DNA of 64,000 nucleotides from Hymenobacter monticola (GTDB lineage: Bacteria; Bacteroidota; Bacteroidia; Cytophagales; Hymenobacteraceae): assembly GCF_022811645.1 (NCBI RefSeq), contig NZ_CP094534.1, positions 2,356,001 to 2,420,000 of the forward strand, given 5' to 3'. The position numbers were made by a program, and so were the translations under genes. This document shows, piece after piece, positions 45,798-54,210 of the stretch. The notes under the pieces are model-generated. The model was not told the origin of the DNA and made no database searches. It was given only the letters and a program-made list of their open reading frames with translations. Position 1 is the stretch's first letter. Each line of letters starts with the position of its first letter.

Positions 45798-46148
45798 ATG
45801 AATGCTTGGGCCCAACGGGCGCTGGTGGTTTTGCTGGCCGGCACCATGGTCAGCTGCGGTTCGGACAAGCCCAAGGCGCCGGAGGTGAATCCGCGCGACC
45901 AGTTTTTGGGCGAGTGGAAAAGCGACGACACCAATTCGCAGACCCATACCGTTATCCGGCGTAAGGGCGACACCTTTTTCATTCACGAGGGCCTGAATGA
46001 CCTGACGGGCATCTACGATTCCACTGCCCAGGTCATTATGATAGATAACGGCATAAAGAAAGTGCCAGTCAAATACCTGCCCGAAACCAGCCAGCTTTTG
46101 GTAAGTGGTGGCAGCCGGGATGCTAAGTTTTCGCGGGTAAAAAAGTAG
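45798..46148 (+). CDS. Small hypothetical lipoprotein
   Basis: The 116-residue protein has a lipoprotein signal peptide (ALVVLLAGTMVSC with Cys 24 residues or so from the start) and a compact beta-rich domain (FLGEWKSDDTNSQTHTVIRRKGDTFFIHEGLNDLTGIYDSTAQVIMIDNG). It looks like one of the small lipocalin-like or DUF-type lipoproteins of Bacteroidota, but I do not recognise it. ATG 45798 places the signal normally; a GTG six codons upstream is also possible. It is 30 bases after nuoL and may be cotranscribed. Confidence 0.72.
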   Translation: MNAWAQRALVVLLAGTMVSCGSDKPKAPEVNPRDQFLGEWKSDDTNSQTHTVIRRKGDTFFIHEGLNDLTGIYDSTAQVIMIDNGIKKVPVKYLPETSQLLVSGGSRDAKFSRVKK

Positions 46149-46412
46149 ACGCCAGCGAGCGGCCTGCTTAGGCTTTGCCGGGGCAAACGCGCTGGCCATC
46201 ATAGTCGTGCGCCTCCGCATTGAATGTTGCAAAGCTGCGCATTTACGGCGCTACGTAGTCTGAGCTATAAGGGTTTAGTTTTAATGAAAATGCTGTTGAG
46301 CTAGATAAGACGAACAACTTTTTTATGGGGATGGGGTATAGCAGCACATCCGAAACGGCCCGCCGGGTCGTGATTGGGCACGTGCTTTTTCTCCCACCAT
46401 CACCTAAAAAAT

Positions 46413-48038
46413 ATGCGTCTGAAACCTCAACTCCTTCGGGGAGCCGCGCTCGGGGCCGTCATGCTAGGCATGAACGCTCCGCACGCGCAGGCTCAAACCG
46501 CCGATAAAAAAACGGCCATCAGCGGCTGGGTAAGCTCGCTGCAATACACCGGCAACCTGGGTTCCGACTTCTGGAAGCGCAGCGGCGTCGACATCGAAGT
46601 CGGCGGCGGCGGCGGCATCACGCGCTACCTCTCGCCATCCTTCGACCTGGGCGTGTACGGCAACTACGAGACCTACAAGTTCTCGTCGAACACCAAGCCG
46701 GGCGAAAACTTTGAAGCCCGCGTGGGCATGATTGATTTGGGCCTCAAGCTCAAAATGAACAACGGCAAGATTCTCAAAGAAGACTTCTTCCTGCAACCCT
46801 ACCTGATGGCCGGACCGGGCCTGTTCATCACCAACAGCAAGGGGCGGTCGACCTCGCTCGGGCAGGCCGGCCCTACCGATTTCTTTCGCCAGATTCGGCG
46901 CGGTGAGGTGTTTGGCGCGGGCGGCTTGCGCTTCCGCCTTTCGCCCTCGGTGTTTGCCGATGTGCAGCTTGGTTACTTCTACCCCTTCACCGATGAGGTG
47001 GACGGCGTAGTGCAAAACGATGTGGACAGCCGCAACGACCGGTTTCTGCGCTCCCAGGCGGGCCTCACGGTGGCCTTCGGCCAAGCCAAAGACGAAGACA
47101 AAGACGGTGTGCCCGACCGCAAGGACAAGTGCCCCGGCACGCCCGCTGGCGTGGCCGTGGACCCCAACGGCTGCCCGCTGGATAAGGACGGCGACGGCGT
47201 GCCCGACTACCAGGACAAATGCCCCGACGTGAAAGGCCTGGCTGCCCTGCAAGGCTGCCCCGACCGCGACGGCGACGGCGTGACCGATGCCGAAGATGCC
47301 TGCCCCGATACCCCTGGCAAAGCCGAGCTACGCGGCTGCCCCGACTCGGACAACGACGGTGTGATTGACCAGAACGACAAGTGCCCCGGCACCCCGGCCG
47401 GTGTGCGGGTAGACGCCAACGGCTGCCCGCTTGACCGCGACGGCGACGGCGTGCCCGACTACCAGGACCGTTGCCCCGACCGCCCGGGCCCGGCCAGCAA
47501 CAAAGGCTGCCCCGAGATTAAGGCCGAAGCGAAGAAGCGTCTGCAGGAAGCCACGAAGTTCATCAACTTCGAATTCAATAAGGCCGTGCTCCTCCCCAGC
47601 TCGTACCCGACCTTGAAAGACCTCGCGGCACTCATGTCGGAATATCCCGACTATACCATGAGCATTGCCGGCCACACCGACAGCAAAGGCGCCGACGACT
47701 ACAACCTGCGTCTCTCGTATGACCGCGCTGCTTCGGCCCGCACCTACATGCTGAGCCAAGGCGTACCGGCCGACCGCATCGAGTCGCGCGGCTACGGCGA
47801 AACCAAGCCGATTGCCGACAACGCCAAAGCTGCTGGCCAGGCGCTGAATCGCCGCGTGGAGTTCGACCTCTACCTCACCGGCGAGCCCAACTCGGCCGAG
47901 GTGAAGTACGGCCCGGCGCCCACCATCTCGGAGCTGCAGAAGACGCCCGAAGGCCGCCCCACGGCAGGCAAGGCGCCCGTGAAAAAGGCTCCGGCCAAAA
48001 AGGCGCCCGTGAAAAAAGCTCCCGCCAAGCGCAAGTAA
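46413..48038 (+). CDS. OmpA family outer membrane protein with TSP3 repeats and Lys/Ala/Pro tail
   Basis: The 541-residue protein has a signal peptide (to about residue 28), an eight-strand-like barrel domain (about 30-225), several thrombospondin type 3 calcium-binding repeats (about 226-370, with DKDGVPDRKDKCPGTPAGV and similar units) and an OmpA peptidoglycan-binding domain (about 383-490, IAGHTDSKGADDYNLRLSYDRA). The last 22 residues or so form a Lys/Ala/Pro tail of repeated KAPVKKAPAKK units. Barrel, TSP3 and OmpA domains are a common Bacteroidota combination; the histone-H1-like tail is less usual. A terminator follows. Confidence 0.92.
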   Translation: MRLKPQLLRGAALGAVMLGMNAPHAQAQTADKKTAISGWVSSLQYTGNLGSDFWKRSGVDIEVGGGGGITRYLSPSFDLGVYGNYETYKFSSNTKPGENFEARVGMIDLGLKLKMNNGKILKEDFFLQPYLMAGPGLFITNSKGRSTSLGQAGPTDFFRQIRRGEVFGAGGLRFRLSPSVFADVQLGYFYPFTDEVDGVVQNDVDSRNDRFLRSQAGLTVAFGQAKDEDKDGVPDRKDKCPGTPAGVAVDPNGCPLDKDGDGVPDYQDKCPDVKGLAALQGCPDRDGDGVTDAEDACPDTPGKAELRGCPDSDNDGVIDQNDKCPGTPAGVRVDANGCPLDRDGDGVPDYQDRCPDRPGPASNKGCPEIKAEAKKRLQEATKFINFEFNKAVLLPSSYPTLKDLAALMSEYPDYTMSIAGHTDSKGADDYNLRLSYDRAASARTYMLSQGVPADRIESRGYGETKPIADNAKAAGQALNRRVEFDLYLTGEPNSAEVKYGPAPTISELQKTPEGRPTAGKAPVKKAPAKKAPVKKAPAKRK

Positions 48039-48059
48039 GCGACAAGGCATAGGTAAGAA

Positions 48060-48095
48060 AAAGGCCCGCTCTCACCGAGAGCGGGCCTTTTTTGT
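48060..48095 (+). terminator. Rho-independent terminator of the OmpA gene
   Basis: AAAGGCCCGCTCTC pairs with GAGAGCGGGCCTTT around ACC, followed by a T run. It starts about 22 bases after the stop. Confidence 0.88.
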
Positions 48096-48132
48096 GTTCA
48101 TTTTCCACTGGTTTCTTCCTCACAACAGCTGC

Positions 48133-50811
48133 TTAAAACACCGAATACGTGACTGCCAGGTAGTACAGCCCGCCCACGCTCGGCCCACCGAGGTAGGACA
48201 CATAGTAACGGTTGAGTACATTGCTGGCCCCGAGCTTGAAGCGCACCTGCGCGGCGGGCACGGCGTAGCTCATCTGCGCGTCGAGCGTGTTGAAGGCGGG
48301 TACGGTGCCATTCACCAGAAACGTCTGGGAATAATAGCCCTTCTGCCAGCGGTAGTTGAGGCCAAAGCCGAAGTTGCGGTAAGCATTTTCGTTGGCTAAG
48401 CTCAGGTTATAGGTCCAGCGCGGGGTGTTGAAGCCGTCTTCCAGCCCGTCGCCGTTTTCGGTGCGGTCGAGGCGAGTATAAGTGGTGTTGGCCCCAAGAA
48501 GGTAGCCGCGCGCCACCTCGTAGCGCAGCCCGGCCGAGCCGCCGTAGTTGGACACCCGGCTCTGGGAATTGGTCCAGAGGCGGTAGCGGGCCTGGCCGTT
48601 GCGGGCATTCAAGGCCGTGGCAATGGTGTTGAGGTCGGCGCCGGTGTTGAGTGCCGCGCCGGCCGCCGTTTGGGGTACGTAGGCTTCCACCTGGGCGATG
48701 AAGTCGCGGTAGGAGTTGTAGTAAAAATCCACGTCGAGCAGCAGCTGGCCCGCATCGCCAAAGACCCCCTTGTAGCCTACTTCGTACGAGCGAATGTATT
48801 CTGGTTTGAGGTAGCTGTAGGGGTTCTTCACCAGCAGGTTCTGGCTTTGTGCAATGGCCTGCTGGCGCTTCTGGGCAGCCGTGGCACTTGAGTTATTGGC
48901 ATTAATGGCCGCCGTCACCGCATTGTTAAAAGCATCGATGCTGGTGCGCAGGTAGCTATTCTCAAACACGCCGTCCGACATCACCCGCAGCCCGCCAATG
49001 CGCTTCACCTGCCCGCTGTTCACATTCGAGAAGCCCTCAAACAAGCTCGGAAAACGGTAGCCGCTCTGGTAGCTCACCCGGAAGTTTTGCTGCTGCGTAC
49101 GCGAGAAAACGGCCGTGAAGCGTGGGTTGAGCTTCAGGTCGAAGTAGTCGTTTTTATCGGCCCGCAGCGTGGCTGTGAGGCGCAGCCGCTCGCCCAGCAG
49201 CCGGCCGCCGGCCTGCACAAAGCCGCCGGTTTTCGAATAAGTCAGGTTATCGGCCAGCGGGTCCTGGCCGGGGTTGGGGTTGATGAAATAGTTGCCGTCG
49301 GGCACCACGAGGTAGGTGCGGTGGTCGGCTCCGGCCAGCAAGTCGAGTTGGGTGGGCAGGGCGTGGCCGCCGCGCCGCAGGGCTTCTGCCAGGTTCACCT
49401 GGGCTTCGCCGTGCAGCAGGTTGGCGCGCACGCGCAGGGCCGCGCCCTGGTCCCAGTTGTTGATGCTTTGCAGCTCGCTCAGGCGTTGCGCGAAGGGCTC
49501 AGTGCCGGGTTGCAGGCGGCCGGCATCCGCAGCGGCGCGGGCGGCGGCGTGAGCCGTCGCCACGGGCTGGCCGGTGGCCACGGCGGCGTTCCAGGCGGTG
49601 GAGTAGTCGGCGTTCCACTGCGCATCGGGCTTGAAGCTGCGGTCGAGGTTCTCGCCCATGGAGCGCAGGTTGTAGCTCTGGCCGGTGTTTTCGCGGGTGA
49701 GGTAGGCGCGGGCCTGCACCACGGGCGTCGTCAGGGTGAGGGCGTGCTGCTGCAGGCAGTAGCCTTGCAGGCGGAAGCGGTTCGAGCGCTGGTACACGTT
49801 GTCGAACCCCGCCACGCGGTAGGTGTAGGCCAGCTCCGTGCCGGGGCGAAAGCGGTAGTGCACGGCCGCGTCGGCCTTCAGCAGCCGGATGTTGTAATCC
49901 ACCAAATCCCGCTCATCGTAGCCGGTGCGGGCAACCGCGTACTGCTTGCCGCCCAGCGTGAGCGTGCTGCGGTCCGACGACTCGTTGCCGTAGCGGTTCA
50001 CTTGGTCGGGCGCGGGGTTGTCGGCCCCCAGCAGGCCGGTGCTGGCGTTGCCGGTGGGGTTGAGGTCGGTCTGGTCGTTGGCAATCCAGTCGTAGGCCCG
50101 CAGGTAGGTGCTGTTGATTTTGAAGGCCAGTTTATCGGCCACCAACACTTTGGCGTAACGCACGCTGGTTTCGGAATAGATTTTCCCGGTGCTGCTGCCT
50201 GCGCCCAGCGTTTTCACGTTCGGGTCGTTCAGGTGGTTGAGGCCCGTTTGCTGCCGCACACTAAGTCCTTCCGAGCTGAACGGGTTTTTCGTCTGAAAAT
50301 TCGCCAACCCGTTGATGGCGTTCAGCCCATACAGCGCCGAGGCCGTACCCGGTACCACTTCTACCGAACTGATGTCCAAATCGCTCGGCCCTAATACATT
50401 CCCAATTGGCCCGCCGATGTGCGGAGCTTGGTTATCAACGCCATCCACCAATTGGGCGAAGCGCACGTTGGTGGTGTTGGTGAAGCCCCGCGCATTGATG
50501 ACCTTGAAGCCAAGGCTGGGCGTGATGACCTGCACGCCCTTCAGGTGCTCGATGGCGTCGAAAAACGACGGCGCGGGCGTGAGCCGCAGGGCACGCGGGT
50601 TAAGCTTCTCCACGGTCACCGGCGACTGCAAAAAGCTCTCTTCCACGCGCGAGGCTGACACGACAACTTCCTCCAGGCTCAGATTTTTGCGAGTAGTGTC
50701 AATGGGCGCTACGGCTTGGGCAAAAGCAGCTGATGCACAGCCCAGCGGGGCCAGCAAAACAATCGAGAAGCAGATGAAACGAGGCGTAGCGAGGGTCGCA
50801 GAATATTGCAA
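48133..50811 (-). CDS. TonB-dependent receptor, probably molybdenum-regulated
   Basis: The 892-residue protein has a signal peptide (ICFSIVLLAPLGCASAAFAQ), a TonB-box-like segment LEEVVVSASR, a plug domain (NARGFTNTTNVRFAQLVDGVDNQAP, then VEVVPGTASALYGLNAINGLANFQTKNPF) and a long C-terminal barrel ending YLAVTYSVF. It should import a ligand across the outer membrane using TonB energy. The start codon is TTG, since no ATG precedes the signal peptide. A Mo-box-like palindrome lies 20 bases upstream of the start, and the ModE-type gene is next upstream on the same strand. This suggests molybdate or a molybdenum chelate as the ligand; this is inference from the regulation, not from the receptor itself. 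No modABC genes are in the window. Confidence 0.88.
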   Translation of the reverse strand: MQYSATLATPRFICFSIVLLAPLGCASAAFAQAVAPIDTTRKNLSLEEVVVSASRVEESFLQSPVTVEKLNPRALRLTPAPSFFDAIEHLKGVQVITPSLGFKVINARGFTNTTNVRFAQLVDGVDNQAPHIGGPIGNVLGPSDLDISSVEVVPGTASALYGLNAINGLANFQTKNPFSSEGLSVRQQTGLNHLNDPNVKTLGAGSSTGKIYSETSVRYAKVLVADKLAFKINSTYLRAYDWIANDQTDLNPTGNASTGLLGADNPAPDQVNRYGNESSDRSTLTLGGKQYAVARTGYDERDLVDYNIRLLKADAAVHYRFRPGTELAYTYRVAGFDNVYQRSNRFRLQGYCLQQHALTLTTPVVQARAYLTRENTGQSYNLRSMGENLDRSFKPDAQWNADYSTAWNAAVATGQPVATAHAAARAAADAGRLQPGTEPFAQRLSELQSINNWDQGAALRVRANLLHGEAQVNLAEALRRGGHALPTQLDLLAGADHRTYLVVPDGNYFINPNPGQDPLADNLTYSKTGGFVQAGGRLLGERLRLTATLRADKNDYFDLKLNPRFTAVFSRTQQQNFRVSYQSGYRFPSLFEGFSNVNSGQVKRIGGLRVMSDGVFENSYLRTSIDAFNNAVTAAINANNSSATAAQKRQQAIAQSQNLLVKNPYSYLKPEYIRSYEVGYKGVFGDAGQLLLDVDFYYNSYRDFIAQVEAYVPQTAAGAALNTGADLNTIATALNARNGQARYRLWTNSQSRVSNYGGSAGLRYEVARGYLLGANTTYTRLDRTENGDGLEDGFNTPRWTYNLSLANENAYRNFGFGLNYRWQKGYYSQTFLVNGTVPAFNTLDAQMSYAVPAAQVRFKLGASNVLNRYYVSYLGGPSVGGLYYLAVTYSVF

Positions 50812-50830
50812 AGGAACAGCAGTTAAGTTG

Positions 50831-50854
50831 CGTTATATTGGCGAAGATATAACG
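50831..50854. promoter_or_regulatory. Mo-box-like palindrome (probable ModE operator)
   Basis: CGTTATATT, six bases, then GATATAACG: half-sites CGTTATAT and ATATAACG are perfect inverted repeats. The 9-6-9 layout is that described for ModE binding sites (CGnTATATA, six bases, TATATAnCG). It lies between the ModE-type gene and the receptor gene, 19 bases before the receptor's start codon, where a bound protein would control receptor transcription. Confidence 0.75.
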
Positions 50855-50866
50855 CTTCGCGGCTTG

Positions 50867-51229
50867 CTAACTGCCCTGCAAACGCTTTGTTTCGGTGGCC
50901 ATAAATTCCTGAAACCGTTCTTGCAGGGCTTTGAAGGCTGTTATGGCCTCCTGGCCCGCTTCCGTCACGGCGGCCCCGCCACCTTTGCTGCCGCCGGTTT
51001 GGGTGGCGACCAGCGGGGCGGTGGCCTGCGCGTTCATGGAGGCCACCAGGTCCCAGGCCCGTTTGTAGGACATGCCCATGGCCTGCGCGGCCTTCGAGAT
51101 GGAACCCAGCGCGGCGATGTGCTCCAGCAGTTCCAGCCGGCCGATGCCGAGAAAGCGGCCGTCCTCGGATTCCAGCCAGAGGCGGCCGTTGAGGCGGTAG
51201 GTTTTGGCGGGCAGGAGCAGGTTTTTCAT
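50867..51229 (-). CDS. ModE-type winged-helix regulator without molybdate-binding domain
   Basis: The 120-residue protein matches the N-terminal DNA-binding domain of ModE: GRLELLEHIAALGSISKAAQAMGMSYKRAWDLVASMNAQATAPLVATQTGGSKGGGAAVTEAGQEAI. Full-length ModE has a further pair of Mop domains that bind molybdate; this protein ends where they would start. Such short forms are known. It may bind molybdate in another way, or act with a separate sensor. ATG 51229 is used because the frame upstream does not fit the family. The Mo-box-like site lies just downstream of its stop, before the TonB receptor. Confidence 0.85.
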   Translation of the reverse strand: MKNLLLPAKTYRLNGRLWLESEDGRFLGIGRLELLEHIAALGSISKAAQAMGMSYKRAWDLVASMNAQATAPLVATQTGGSKGGGAAVTEAGQEAITAFKALQERFQEFMATETKRLQGS

Positions 51230-51357
51230 GCAGCAAAGATGCGGTGGCAAAGCATTTTGCCCGAATCTTACACGGAAGGAAACGCTAACCGCGGCCCAAA
51301 AAAGCCGTTGAGAGAAGCACATCATTTTCCACTTCTATCCTTCTTTCCTCAAAGCAC

Positions 51358-52437
51358 ATGACAGCGTTCAAAACCAAAGCCTACGGCGCCAGCGATTCTA
51401 TTTTCAACGGTCTCTCCGAGATGGAGATTGAGCGCCAAGCGCCCAAGGCCGACGAAGTGCACATCGACATTCTCTACTGCGGCGTGTGCCACTCCGACCT
51501 GCACCAGGTGAAAAACGACTGGCACAACACCATTTACCCCTGCGTGCCGGGCCACGAAATCGTGGGCCGCGTCATTGAAGCGGGCAGTGCCGTCACCAAG
51601 TTCCGGGTGGGTGACATCGTGGGCGTGGGCTGCATGATTGATTCCTGCGGCACCTGCCCCAGCTGCCGGGAAAAAGAAGAAAACTACTGCGAAGGCCCCG
51701 TGAGCTGGACAGCTACCTACAACGGCTACATGAAGCCGCAGAACAAGGATTTCAACACCTTCGGCGGCTATTCGACCAACATTACGGTGAAGGAATCCTT
51801 CGTGCTGCGCATTCCCGATGCGCTGGACATCAAGGCTGCCGCGCCCATTCTGTGCGCCGGCATCACTACGTATTCGCCCCTGAAACACTGGAACGTAGGC
51901 CCCGGCAGCAGCGTGGCCGTGGTGGGCATTGGCGGGCTGGGCCACATGGGCGTGCAGCTGGCCCGGGCACTGGGCGCCACCGTCACGGCCATCACCCGCG
52001 ACAAGGAAAAACAGGCCGACGCCGAGCGCCTGGGCGCCCACGAAGTCTTGATTTCGAGCGACGCAGCCGCCATGAAGGCGCACGAGTTGAAGTATGACTT
52101 CATCCTCATCACCATCCCCGACGCCTTCGAAGTGAACGACTACGTGACGCTGGCCAAGCGCGACGGCGTCATCACAACCGTAGGCCTGTTGGGGCCCTAC
52201 AAAGCTCCGCTCAACAACCAGGAAGTGGCCATGCACCGCCGCTCGGTGGCCGGCTCCATTATCGGCAGCATCGCCGAGACGCAGGAAGTGCTGGAATTTT
52301 GCGCCCAGCACAACATCCTGCCCGAGGTAGAAATGATTGATATGCAGGACATCAACAAGGCTTTCGACAAAATGATGGACGAGGAAGTACGCTTCCGCTA
52401 TGTAATTGATATGGCTTCGCTGAAGGAGAAGCAATAG
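51358..52437 (+). CDS. Zinc-dependent NAD(P) alcohol dehydrogenase (second copy)
   Basis: The 359-residue protein is a paralogue of the gene at 23078-24130: CGVCHSDLHQ at the catalytic zinc, GHEIVGRV, the four-cysteine structural zinc site (GCMIDSCGTCPSCREK) and GIGGLGHMGVQLA in the Rossmann fold. The last third is similar too (GSIIGSIAETQEVLEFCAQHNI). It is divergent from the ModE-type gene with 128 bases between the starts. A palindromic repeat follows. Broad aldehyde reduction is the likely role; there is no sign that it is linked to molybdenum. Confidence 0.9.
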   Translation: MTAFKTKAYGASDSIFNGLSEMEIERQAPKADEVHIDILYCGVCHSDLHQVKNDWHNTIYPCVPGHEIVGRVIEAGSAVTKFRVGDIVGVGCMIDSCGTCPSCREKEENYCEGPVSWTATYNGYMKPQNKDFNTFGGYSTNITVKESFVLRIPDALDIKAAAPILCAGITTYSPLKHWNVGPGSSVAVVGIGGLGHMGVQLARALGATVTAITRDKEKQADAERLGAHEVLISSDAAAMKAHELKYDFILITIPDAFEVNDYVTLAKRDGVITTVGLLGPYKAPLNNQEVAMHRRSVAGSIIGSIAETQEVLEFCAQHNILPEVEMIDMQDINKAFDKMMDEEVRFRYVIDMASLKEKQ

Positions 52438-52460
52438 GCCAGCCTCGTTAAAAATCGGAA

Positions 52461-52549
52461 CGTCATGCTGAGCGTAGCCGAAGCATCTCTACCGCTGAAG
52501 AATTATTTACTCCCACAGTAGAGATGCTTCGACTACGCTCAGTATGACG
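52461..52549. repeat. Palindromic intergenic repeat, CATGCTGAGC family
   Basis: The arms at 52461-52492 and 52518-52549 are 32-base reverse complements with two mismatches (CGTCATGCTGAGCGTAGCCG and its partner). The loop is 25 bases and AT-rich. It lies between the convergent alcohol dehydrogenase and DUF72 genes, where it may act as a two-way terminator. Confidence 0.88.
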
Positions 52550-52586
52550 TTCTTTTTGTGGTTTATGTCATTTAATTAACCACCCA

Positions 52587-53306
52587 TCACACCATCCCCA
52601 GCATCTGCTGGGCGTTGCCAATGGCTGAGGCGTCGATATCATTGTTGAAGTAGAGGTACGCCTCCTGCACGCACGGCTGGGTGTTCAATTCATCCCGCAC
52701 GCGGCGCAAAAATCCTTCGTCGTAGGGCGAGCGGTAGAGGTCGGGCACGCCGTGGAAGCGGTAGTAGAGCGTGGGCGCAGTGGCCACCACGGCATCGGGC
52801 AGCTGGGGGTGGCTTTGGCCGCAAAAGATGACTTGGCGACGCGCCAGCTCCTCGTACACCGCCGGCTGCCACCAGCTGGGGTGGCGGAATTCGAGCACGT
52901 TCTGGAAGCTGGGGTCGAGGCTGTCGAGGATGCGGGCGAGGCGGTCGGGCTCGTAGCTCATGCGGGGCGGCAGCTGGAAAAGGATGGGGCCCAACTTTTC
53001 GAGCAGGCCGCGCCCGGTGGTGTCGTAGAAGTCGGCCAGCAGCTGCTGCACGTTGTGAAACTGCTTGTAGTGCGTGATGAGCTTGGGCGCCTTCACCGCA
53101 AAGCGGAAACCCTCTGGGCTCTGCCGGTACCAGTTTTCGAGGAAAGAAAGCTGCGGGAAGCGGTAGAACGTCACATTCAGCTCCAAGGTGCGAAAGTGCT
53201 GGCTGTAGTAGTCGAACCACAGCCGCATGGGCATCTTTTCGGGGTAGAAACGCCCGCGCCAGTGGCGGTAGTGGTAGCCCGAGCAGCCGATATGAAAAGT
53301 AGCCAT
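52587..53306 (-). CDS. DUF72 family protein (second of tandem pair)
   Basis: The 239-residue protein begins HIGCSGYHYRHWRGRFYPEKMP, the typical opening of DUF72, followed by LELNVTFYRFPQ, FRFAVKAPKLITHYKQ, LGPILFQLPPRMSYEPDRL, VLEFRHPSWW and YYRFHGVPDLYRSPY. The family has a TIM-barrel-like fold and no firmly known reaction. It follows a second DUF72 gene with a gap of 32 bases. Confidence 0.85.
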   Translation of the reverse strand: MATFHIGCSGYHYRHWRGRFYPEKMPMRLWFDYYSQHFRTLELNVTFYRFPQLSFLENWYRQSPEGFRFAVKAPKLITHYKQFHNVQQLLADFYDTTGRGLLEKLGPILFQLPPRMSYEPDRLARILDSLDPSFQNVLEFRHPSWWQPAVYEELARRQVIFCGQSHPQLPDAVVATAPTLYYRFHGVPDLYRSPYDEGFLRRVRDELNTQPCVQEAYLYFNNDIDASAIGNAQQMLGMV

Positions 53307-53338
53307 AGCTCGTGCAAACGCGGGCCCCGGCCGCGGGG

Positions 53339-54085
53339 TTAAAGCTGAGCTTGCAGCAGTTGCTGCATCTGGCGCGCATTTTCGACGCCCACGGCCCTGA
53401 TGCCGTTGTTGAAAAACAGGTACACCTGGCGCACGTTTTCGGCGGTCTTGACTTCTTCGGCCACGCGGGCCAGAAACTCCGGGTTGTAGGACGACTTGTA
53501 CAGCTCCGGTACGCCGTGGAAGCGGTAGTAAATGGTGCTGGTGTTGGCAACAACTTCATCGGGCAGCTCCAGCGGCAGCGGGTAGCTCTGGCCCACGAAG
53601 GCCACGCCGTGGCGGGCCAGCGTGCGCTGCACCTCCCCATCCCACCAGCTGGGGTGGCGGAACTCCACCACGTTCTGGAAAGCCGGGTCGAGGCTGTCAA
53701 GCAGGCGTTGGAGCAGCTCCTCGGTATAGGCGGCTTTGGGTGGCAACTGGAACAGCACGGGGCCAAGTTTCTCTTTCAAGCCCTCGACCACCGTGCCGTA
53801 GAAATCGGCCAGAATGGGCTGGGCCTCGGCGTTGAATTTCTTGTAGTGCGTGACCTGGCGCGGCGCCTTCACGGCAAAGCGGAAGCCGGCCGGACTTTGG
53901 GCGTACCAGGTTTCGAAGGCCTTGAGCTCGGGTATGCGGTAGAAGGTCACGTTCAGCTCCAGGGTGTTGAACTGGGTGCAGTAGTATGCAAACCACTTGC
54001 GCGGCGGCAGGCCTTCGGGGTAGAAAACGCCCTTCCAGTCGCGGAAGGAAAAGCCGGAGCAGCCGATGTAATAAGCAGGTTTCAT
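53339..54085 (-). CDS. DUF72 family protein (first of tandem pair)
   Basis: The 248-residue protein has the same landmarks as its downstream neighbour: YIGCSGFSFRDWKGVFYPEGLP, LELNVTFYRIPE, FRFAVKAPRQVTHYKK, LGPVLFQLPPKAAYTEELL, VVEFRHPSWW and YYRFHGVPELYKSSY. The two are clearly recent paralogues but differ enough to suggest that both are kept by selection. ATG 54085 is used; the frame upstream is not family-like. It is divergent from the S9 peptidase gene (ATG 54211). Confidence 0.85.
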   Translation of the reverse strand: MKPAYYIGCSGFSFRDWKGVFYPEGLPPRKWFAYYCTQFNTLELNVTFYRIPELKAFETWYAQSPAGFRFAVKAPRQVTHYKKFNAEAQPILADFYGTVVEGLKEKLGPVLFQLPPKAAYTEELLQRLLDSLDPAFQNVVEFRHPSWWDGEVQRTLARHGVAFVGQSYPLPLELPDEVVANTSTIYYRFHGVPELYKSSYNPEFLARVAEEVKTAENVRQVYLFFNNGIRAVGVENARQMQQLLQAQL

Positions 54086-54210
54086 CGCGGAAGGGGAGGA
54101 GCAGCGAGGGTAGGCTTCTACGCAGGCCAGCAAGTGTGCGACTGAAGGCCGCAGGTGCTACCTTTCGCAGGCGGCGGGTTGCCGTTCGATTTTCTTTTTC
54201 ATTCCTGCGT

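Noticed and set aside
51358..52437. Molybdenum-linked role for the alcohol dehydrogenase next to the ModE-type gene
   Set aside because: It is a zinc enzyme with all zinc ligands, is on the other strand, and the Mo-box-like site lies on the far side of the ModE-type gene.
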